Shown: positions 56,716 through 64,000 of the stretch, piece by piece
Layout: every line of letters begins with the position of its first letter
Numbering within the stretch: the stretch's first letter is position 1
Origin: Myotis daubentonii
Lineage: Eukaryota > Chordata > Mammalia > Chiroptera > Vespertilionidae
Assembly: GCF_963259705.1 (NCBI RefSeq)
Contig: NC_081851.1
Location: 13,180,145 to 13,244,144, forward strand
DNA: 64,000 bases
Reading direction: 5' to 3'
Program-made: the position numbers and the translations under genes
Notes under the pieces: generated by a model
The model's database searches: none
Told to the model about the DNA's origin: nothing
Seen by the model: only the letters and a program-made list of their open reading frames with translations

Positions 56716-57589
56716 GACTTGGGTCAATTAAGGAATGAGCCCCAAGTCACAAAGCCAGCCAGGGGTGAAGCTGGGCTGGAACTCAGGATGGAGAGCTCCA
56801 GACCTGTGTCTCTCCACTGCCCTCAGCAGCCTGCACCCCATCCTTATGGAGCCTGCGTGGTTAAGGAGCCCCGACTAGTATCAGCGATGTGAGCTGGAGC
56901 ACATGGAGGGGCTTCACGCAGGAAGAAGGCCCAGCTCTCCCTCTTTGGCCACTGCCCCCAGCATTCTGAACTAGTGTTCCAGCCGGTCTACCCACCACTG
57001 GTGATACTCACCAGTATCACCATAATCTCAGGCCCTGAGCTCCCATTACACAGCCTGCCCCTTCGCCCTCACAACCAACTCCTAACCAGCCTTTAAAACC
57101 CAGCCGGAATTGCACCCTCTGAGTAGGACTTCAGCTCCACTCTGTCCCACCCACTGAGTCAGATGCTGGGCACCCAGAGTGCGTACTATGAGGCAACACT
57201 AAGCTGGCCTGTCCCCCACCCCAAGGCTAGTCCTGCAGGACAGGCCTGTGCACTTCTGTTCTCACGGGGCCCCCAGAAGTGTTCAGAGACCCTTGTCAGC
57301 TGAACCACACCATGAGGGGGAGTCAGAGGTGCCATGTGAGTTGGGTCCTGACAGACCTGGGGAAAGGCAGGGATGGACAAGTGTCCAGAAGCAGAGTACA
57401 GCATGGAACGAAATGATTTATAGCTACTCTTCCAAGGTGCCTCAGTTTTCTGGGGGTGTCAGCCTTCCCCATGTATTAGGCAGCAGAAACATCTAAACCT
57501 GCTTTGCACACCCCACCACCGCAGAAGTGAGAGAGACCAGACCCCGAGAAGCTGTGCCTGGGTCCTAAAGTGGCAAAGGCTCCTCTTGC
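56716..57589. other. no recognisable gene
   Basis: GC-rich spacer between block II and the repeat array; no exon with splice sites and no repeat identified. Confidence 0.35.
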
Positions 57590-60500
57590 TCCCCCTTCAG
57601 TCCCTCAGACAGGGTGTGCCAGTGGTTCACCTCCAGCTGTGTGTCCTTCAGAGAGGTTTCAACCTCCTTGGTATGGGTCTGCAGCTCCTCCTGCTCACCC
57701 TTCAGTCCCTAGTACAGGGCCGGCCAGTGGTTCACCTCTAGCTTAGTGTCATTCAGGGAGGTTAGCACCTCCTTGGTGTGGGTCTACAGCTCTTCCTGCT
57801 CCCTTCTAAGTCCCTAGTACAGGGCCTGCCAGTGGTTCACCTCCATCCAGCTGTGTTTTGTACAGAGAGGTTTGCAGGTTACTGGTGTGGGTCTGCAATT
57901 CCTCCTGCTCCCCCTTCAGTCCCATGTACATGGCCTGCCAGCGGTTCACCTCTAGCTTCGTTTCGTTCAGGGAGGTTTGCACCTCCTTAGTATGGATCTG
58001 AAGTTCCTACAGCTCCCCCTTCAGTCCCTCGGACAGTGCCTGACAGTGGCTCACCTCCAGCTAGTGTCAGTCAGGGAGGTTACCACCTCCTTGGTGTGGG
58101 TCTGCAGCTCCTGTTTTGCTGTCCCTCATGCCCTTTGAACTGGGTGTGCCCGCAGTTCACCTCCAGCTATGTTTCGTTCAGAGAGGTTTGCAGCCAATTG
58201 CTGTGGGTCTGAAGCTCCTCCTGCTCCCCCCTCTGTCCCTTGTACAGGGCCTGCCAGCGGGGTTCACCTCAAGCTGCCTGTCATATAGGGAGGTTTGCAG
58301 CTCCGTGGTGTAGATCTGCAGGTCCTCATGCTTCTCCCTCAGCCAGTTTCATTGGGCCTGCCCGCGGTTCACCTCCAGCTTTGTTTCATACAGGGAGGAT
58401 AGCACCTCTTTTTCGTGGGTCTGCAGCTCCTGCTGCTGCTTCTTCAGCCCTTTAAACTGGGGCTGCCAGCAGTTCCCCTCCTGCTGCTGTCATTCAGGGA
58501 GGTTTGTAGCTCCGTGGTGTAGATCTGCAGCTACTCCTGTTCCTCCTTCGGCCAGTTGCACAGGGCTTGCTAGCAGTTCACCTCTGGCTGTGTGTCCTTC
58601 ACAGAGGTAAGCATCTTCTTGTTGAGGGTCTGCAGCTCCTCCTGCTGCCCCCTCAGTCCCTTGTCCGGGGCCTGCCAGTGGTTTACTTCTAGCTTCCTGC
58701 TGTTCAGGGATGGTTGCACCTCCTTGCAGTGGGTGTGCAGCTCCTCCTGCTCCCCCTTCAGTCCCTCTTAGAAGGCTTCCAGCGGTTCACGTCTAGCTTC
58801 GTGCGGTTCAGGCAGGGTTGCAGCTTCTTGGTGTGGGTCTGCAGCTCCTGCTGTTGCCCCTTCAGCCCTTTAAACTGGGCCTCCCAGCGGTTCACCTCAA
58901 GCTGCCTTTCATAGAGGGAGGTTTGCAGCTCCTTGGTGTAGATCTGCAGCTCTTCCTGTTCCTCCCTATGACAGTTGCACTGGGCGTGCCAGCAGTTCAC
59001 CTCCAGCTGTGTTTCCTTCAGAGAGGTTTGCAGCTTACTGGTGTGGGTCTGCAGCTTTTCCTTCTCCCCCTTCAGTCCCTTGTACAGGGCCTGCCAACAG
59101 TTCAGGTCTAGCTGTGTTTCCTTCAGGGAGGTTAGCACCTCCTTGGTGTGGGTCTGCAGCTCCTGTTTTGCTGTCCCTCATGCCCTTTGAACTGGGTGTG
59201 CCAGCAGTCCACCTCCAGCTGTGTTTCATTCAGAGAGGTGTGCAGCTTCTTGGTGTGGGTCAGCAGCTATTCCTACTCCACCCTCAGTCCCTTGTATAGG
59301 GCCTGCCAGCGGTTCTCCTCTAGCCTTGTACTGTTCAGGAAGGTTTTCAGCTTCTTGGTGGGGTCTGTAGCTCCTCCTGCTCCCCCTTCTGTCCCTTGTA
59401 CTGGGCCTGCCAATGGTTCACCTCAAGCTTAGTGTCATTCAGGGATGTTAGCACCTCCTTGGTGTGGGTGTGCAGCTCCTGTTGGTGCCCCTTAAGCCCT
59501 TTGACCTGGGCCTGCCAGCAGTTCCCCTTCAGCCGCTGTCATTCAGGGAGGTTTGCAGCTCCTTGGTGTAGATCTGCAGCTCCTCCTACTCCCTCAGCCA
59601 TGTGCTCTGGGCTGGCCAGCAGTTTAGCTCCAGCTGTGTGCCTTCAGGGAGGTCTGTTGCATCTTGGTGTAGGTTTCAGATCCTCCTGCTCCCCGTTCAG
59701 TCCCTCATACAGGGCCTGCCAGCGGTTCACCTCTAGCTTCCAGTTGTTCAGGGAGTTTTGCACCTCCTTGGTGTGGGTCTGCAGCTCTTCCTGCTCTCCC
59801 TACAGTCCCTCATAAAGGGCTTGTCAGAGGTTCACCTTCAGGTGCCTGTCATTCAATGAGGTTTGCAGCTCCTTGGTGTAGATCGGCAGCTCCTCCTGCT
59901 CCTCCCTCAGCCAGTTGTGCTCTGTGGGCCAGCAGTTCACCTCCAGCTGTGTGCCATTCAGGGAGGTTTGCAGCTTGTTGGTGCGTGTCTGTAGCTCCTC
60001 CTGCTCCCTCTTCAGTCCCTTGTACAAGGTCTGCCAGCGGTTCTCTAGCTTCCTGTCCTTCAGGGAGGTTTGCACCTCCTTGTTGTGGGTCTGAGACTCC
60101 TATTCCTGCCTCAGCCAGTTGCACTGGGCCCGCAAGCAGTTCACCTCTAGCTTCGTGTCGTTCAGGGAGGTTTGCACCTCCTTAGAGTGGGTCTGCAGCT
60201 CCTCCTGTTGCCCCTTCAGCCCCTTGAACTGGGCCTGTCAGCAGTTCACCTCCATTTGCCTGTCATTCAATGAGGTTTGCAGTTTCTTGTTATAGATCTG
60301 CATCTCCTGCTCTTCTCTCAGCCAATGGCACTGGGCAGGCCAGTGGTTCACCTCTAGTTTCGTGTCGTTCAGAGAGGTTTGCTCCTCCTTGGTGTGGGTC
60401 TGAAGCTTTTCCTGCTCTCCCGAAAGTCCCTCGTATAGGGCCTGTCAGAGGTTGACCTTCAGCTGCCTGTCATTCAAGGAGGTTTGCAGTACCTCGGTAT

Positions 60501-61619
60501 AGATCTGCAGCTCCTCCTGCTCCTCCCTCAGCCAATTGCACTGGGCAGGCCAGCAGATTACTTCTAGCTGTGTGCCTTTCAGGGAGGATTGCAGCTTTTT
60601 CCTGTAGGTCTGTAGCTCCTCCTGCTCCCCCTTCAGTCCCTAGTACAGGGCATGCCAGAGGTTCACCTCTAGATCCTTGGAGTTAAGGGAGGTTTGGACC
60701 TCCTTGCTGTGTTTCTGCAGCTCCTCCTGCTGCCCATTCAGCCCCTTGAACTGGGCCTTCCAGCGGATCGCCTCCATTTGCCTGTCATTCAATGAGGTTT
60801 GCAGTTCCTGGGTGTAGATCTGCAGCTACCCCTGCTGCGCATTCAGCCCCTTGAACTGGAACTTCCAGCGGATCACCTCCATTTGCCTGATATTCAGTGA
60901 GATTTGATGTCCCTGGGTGTAGATATGAAGGTACTCCTGCTGCACATTCAGCCCCTTGAACTGGGCTTGCCAGCGGATCACCTCCATTTGCCGGTCATTC
61001 AATGAGGTTTGCAGTTCCTGGGTGTAGATGTGCAGCTCCTCCTGCTGCCCATTCAGCCCCTTGAACTGGGCCTGACAGCAGATCACCTCCATTTGCCGGT
61101 CATTCAATGAGGTTTGCAGTTCCTAGGTTTAATATCTGCAGCTGCTCGTGCTGCCCATTCAGGCCCTTGAACTGGGCCTCCTAGCGGATCACCTCCATTT
61201 GCCTGTCATTCAGAGAGTTTTGAAGTTCCTGGGTGTAGATCTGCAGCTCCTTCTGCTGCCCATTCAGCCAATGGAACATGGACTCCCAGGAGATCAACTC
61301 CATTTAGCTGTCATTCAGTGAGGTTTGCAGTTCCTGGATGTAGATCTGAAGCTCCCCCTGTTGACCATTCAGCCCCTTGAACTGGGCTTGCCAGTGGATC
61401 ACCTCCATTTGCCTGTCATTCAATGAGGTTTGCAGTTCCTGGGTGTAGATCTGCAGCTCCTCCTGCTGCCCATTCAGACAGTTGCACTAGAATGCAAGCA
61501 GTTAACCTCCATTTGCCTGCCATTCAGTGAGCTTTGCAGTTCCTGGGTGTAGATCTGCAGCTCCCCCTATTGACCATGCAGCCTCTTGAACTCGGCCTGC
61601 CAGTGGATCACTTCCATTT

Positions 61620-61945
61620 GCCTGTGATTCAATGAGGTTTGCAGTTACTGGGTGTAGATCTGCAGCTCCTCCTGCTGCCCATTCACCCCCTTCAACTGGG
61701 CCTGCCAGCGGATCACCTCCATTTGCCTGTCATTCCATGAGGTTTGCAGTTCCTGGGTGTAGATCTGCAGCTCCTCCTGCTCCTCGCTCAGCCAGTTGCA
61801 CTGGGCAGACAAACACTTTACCTCCAGCTGTGTACCTATCAGGGCAGTTTGCACCCCCTTGGTGTGGTTCTCCAGCTCCAACTCTTCCTCTCTTAGCCAG
61901 CTGCACTAAGAATGCAAGAAGTTTACCTCCTTTTGTCTGTCATTC
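61620..61945. repeat. higher-order repeat copy 1 inside the array
   Basis: Nearly identical to 62657-62982 at an offset of 1037 bases. Both hold the variants gcccattcacccccttcaac and cattccatgaggtttgcag. Confidence 0.85.
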
Positions 61946-62319
61946 AATGAGGTTTGCAGTTCCTGGGTGTAGATCTGCAGCTCCTCCTGCATCTCCCTCA
62001 GCCAATTGCACTGGGCAGTCCAGCATTTTACCGCCTGAAGGGCAGTTTGCACCCCCTTGGTGTGGGTCTCCAGTTCCTTCTCTTCATCTCTTAGCCAGTT
62101 GCACTAAGAATGTTAGCAGTTAACCTCCTTTTGCCTGTCATTCAGTGAGGTTTGCAGTTCCTGGGTGTAGATCTGCAGCTCCCCCTGTTGACCATTCAGC
62201 CCCTTGAACTGGGCCTGCCAGGGGATCACCTCCATTTGCCTGTCATTCAATGAGTTTTGCAGTTCCTGGGTGTAGCTCTGAAGGTACACCTGCTGCCCAT
62301 TCAGCCCCTTGAACTGGGC

Positions 62320-62846
62320 TTGACAGGGGATCACCTCCAGTTGCCTGTCATTCAATTAGGTTTGCAGTTCCTGAGTGTAGATCTGCAGCTCATCCTGCTG
62401 CCCATTCAGACAGTTCCACTAAGAATGCAAGCAGTTAACCTCCATTTGCCTGTCATTCAATGAGGTTTGCAGTTCCTGGGTGTAGATCTGCAGGTCCTCC
62501 TGCTTCTCCCTTAGCCAATTGCACTGGGCAGGCCAACACTTTACCACCAGCTATGTGCCTTTCAGGGCAGTTTGCACCCCCTTGGTGTGGGTCTCCAACT
62601 CCTACTTTCCTCTCTTAGCCAGTTGCACTAAGAATGGAAGCAGTTAACCTCCATTTGCCTGTGATTCAATGAGGTTTGCAGTTACTGGGTGTAGATCTGC
62701 AGCTCCTCCTGCTGCCCATTCACCCCCTTCAACTGGGCCTGCCAGCGGATCACCTCCATTTGCCTGTCATTCCATGAGGTTTGCAGTTCCTGGGTGTAGA
62801 TCTGCAGCTCCTCCTGCTCCTCGCTCAGCCAGTTGCACTGGGCAGA
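62320..62846. repeat. higher-order repeat inside the array (1154-bp offset)
   Basis: Nearly identical to 63474-64000 (for example cactaagaatgcaagcagtt at 62417 and 63571; ttaccaccagctatgtgcc at 62541 and 63695). The second copy runs off the window. Confidence 0.88.
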
Positions 62847-64000
62847 CAAACACTTTACCTCCAGCTGTGTGCCTATCAGGGCAGTTTGCACCCCCTTGAT
62901 GTGGTTCTCCAGCTCCAACTCTTCCTCTCTTAGCCAGCTGAACTAAGAATGCAAGCAGTTAACCTCCTTTTGTCTGTCATTCAATGATGTTTGCAGTTTC
63001 TGGGTGTAGATCTGCAGCTCCTCCTGCTTCTCCCTCAGCCAATTGCACTGGGCAGGCCAGCACTTTACCGCCAGCTGTGTGCCCTTCAGGGCAGTTTGCA
63101 CCCCCTTGGTGTGGGTCTCGAGCTCCTTCTCTTCCTCTCTTAGCCAGTTGCACTAAGAATGTAAGCAGTTAACCTCCATTTGCCTGTAATTCAATGAGGT
63201 TTGCAGTTCCTGGGTGTAGATCTGAAGCTCCTACTGCTGCCCATTCAGACAGTTCCACTAAGAATGCAAGCAGTTAACCTACATTTGCCTGTCATTCAGT
63301 GAGTTTTGCAGTTCCTGGGTGTAGATCTGCAGCTCCCCCTGTTGACCATTCAGCCCCTTGAACTGGGCCTTCCAGGGGATCACCTCCAGTTGCCTGTCAT
63401 TCAGTGAGGTTTGCAGTTCCTGGGTGTAGATCTGCAGCTCCCCCTGTTGACCATTCAGCCCCTTGAACTGGGCCTTCCAGGGGATCACCTCCAGTTGCCT
63501 GTCATTCAGTGAGGTTTGCAGTTCCTGAGTGTAGATCTGCAGCTCATCCTGCTGCCCATTCAGCCAGTTCCACTAAGAATGCAAGCAGTTAACCTCCATT
63601 TGCCTGTCATTCAATGAGGTTTGCAGTTCCTGGGTGTAGATCTGCAGGTCCTCCTGCTTCTCCCTTAGCCAATTGCACTGGGCAGGCCAACACTTTACCA
63701 CCAGCTATGTGCCTTTCAGGGCAGTTTGCACCCCCTTGGTGTGGGTCTCCAACTCCTACTTTCCTCTCTTAGCCAGTTGCACTAAGAATGGAAGCAGTTA
63801 ACCTCCATTTGCCTGTCATTCAATGAGGTTTGCAGTTACTGGGTGTAGATCTGCAGCTCCTCCTGCTGCCCATTCACCCCCTTCAACTGGGCCTGCCAGC
63901 GGATCACCTCCATTTGCCTGTCATTCCATGAGGTTTGCAGTTCCTGGGTGTAGATCTGCAGCTCCTCCTGCTCCTCGCTCAGCCAGTTGCACTGGGCAGA

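Larger units (their letters stand above)
57590..64000 (-). repeat. 105-bp tandem array encoding a 35-residue coiled-coil repeat
   Basis: About 60 head-to-tail copies, continuing past the window end. On the minus strand one unit reads NDRQMEVIRWQAQFKGLN then QQEELQIYTQELQTSL, 35 residues or five heptads, so each unit adds a whole number of coiled-coil turns. Unit types differ regionally: LKETQLEVNCW-type units dominate near 58-60 kb, NDRQMEV-type beyond 60 kb. Open stretches reach 126 codons (58758-59138), but stops and frame changes occur (open pieces at 60.1-62.4 kb share one frame; those at 59.1 and 62.9-63.5 kb share another). In-frame stops are often in matching unit positions. The gene family was not recognised. 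It may be a decayed giant exon or a minisatellite grown from a coding exon. Confidence 0.85.

Noticed and set aside
57590..64000. Long plus-strand open frames in the array (GSRFAAPWCRSAAPP-type repeats)
   Set aside because: They mirror the coiled-coil strand. Only the minus strand gives a sensible heptad repeat; the plus-strand reading is Cys/Pro/Ser-rich and changes frame often.
57590..64000. CRISPR-like array
   Set aside because: Units are contiguous 105-bp tandem copies without unique spacers, in a mammalian genome.

Overview
This is a piece of a mammalian genome, almost certainly from a vesper bat (Vespertilionidae or a close relative). The evidence is about two dozen tRNA-derived Ves-type SINEs, two HeliBat-type Helitrons with 5' TC, 3' CTAG and insertion between A and T, young-looking non-autonomous hAT elements, and L1 and half-L1 elements. 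Genes are sparse. Most of the exon-like sequence is copied from elsewhere, so the window looks like a segmental-duplication hub.

Layout. (1) 1-8.2 kb: minus-strand exon-like pieces of an unidentified coiled-coil protein, interrupted by a decayed FBXO31 retrocopy (plus strand, 2.43-3.97 kb). (2) 8.2-24.8 kb: SINEs, two LTRs, a two-exon fragment of NOM1 with its intron kept (minus, 11.9-13.7 kb), two L1s lying end to end (14.0-18.0 kb), a HeliBat, a hAT, a MaLR LTR, a CpG-rich block (22.5-23.3 kb) and a gammaretrovirus-like solo LTR with a perfect 4-bp target duplication. (3) 25.9-38.5 kb: a broken, internally deleted copy of ANAPC1 (plus strand) with splice sites still visible, invaded by a half-L1 (HAL1) and older L1s. 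(4) 36.3-54.0 kb: a tandem segmental duplication. Unit A (about 9.58 kb) and unit B (about 6.4 kb kept) are nearly identical; unit C is an older, diverged fragment. Each unit carries the same ANAPC1 exon on the plus strand. A and B also carry a minus-strand RALGDS-like gene. (5) 54.5-56.7 kb: a second copy of the 5.7-8.2 kb coiled-coil block, same orientation, about 48.8 kb away. (6) 57.6 kb to the window end: a long tandem array with a 105-bp period. Read on the minus strand it encodes a 35-residue (five-heptad) coiled-coil repeat, and it contains younger higher-order repeats.

The one locus that still looks able to encode a protein is the RALGDS-like gene in unit A. Seven exons with canonical splice sites and matching phases join into one open frame of about 345 codons. 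It holds a cysteine- and lysine/arginine-rich N-terminus, two copies of a RALGDS 37-codon exon and the Ras-exchanger N-terminal (REM) motif. It then stops in a new terminal exon before any catalytic CDC25 or Ras-association domain. Unit B keeps only the last four exons. Everything else of host-gene origin (FBXO31, NOM1, ANAPC1) is pseudogenic. Family assignments come from reading translations against remembered families; no database search was possible.
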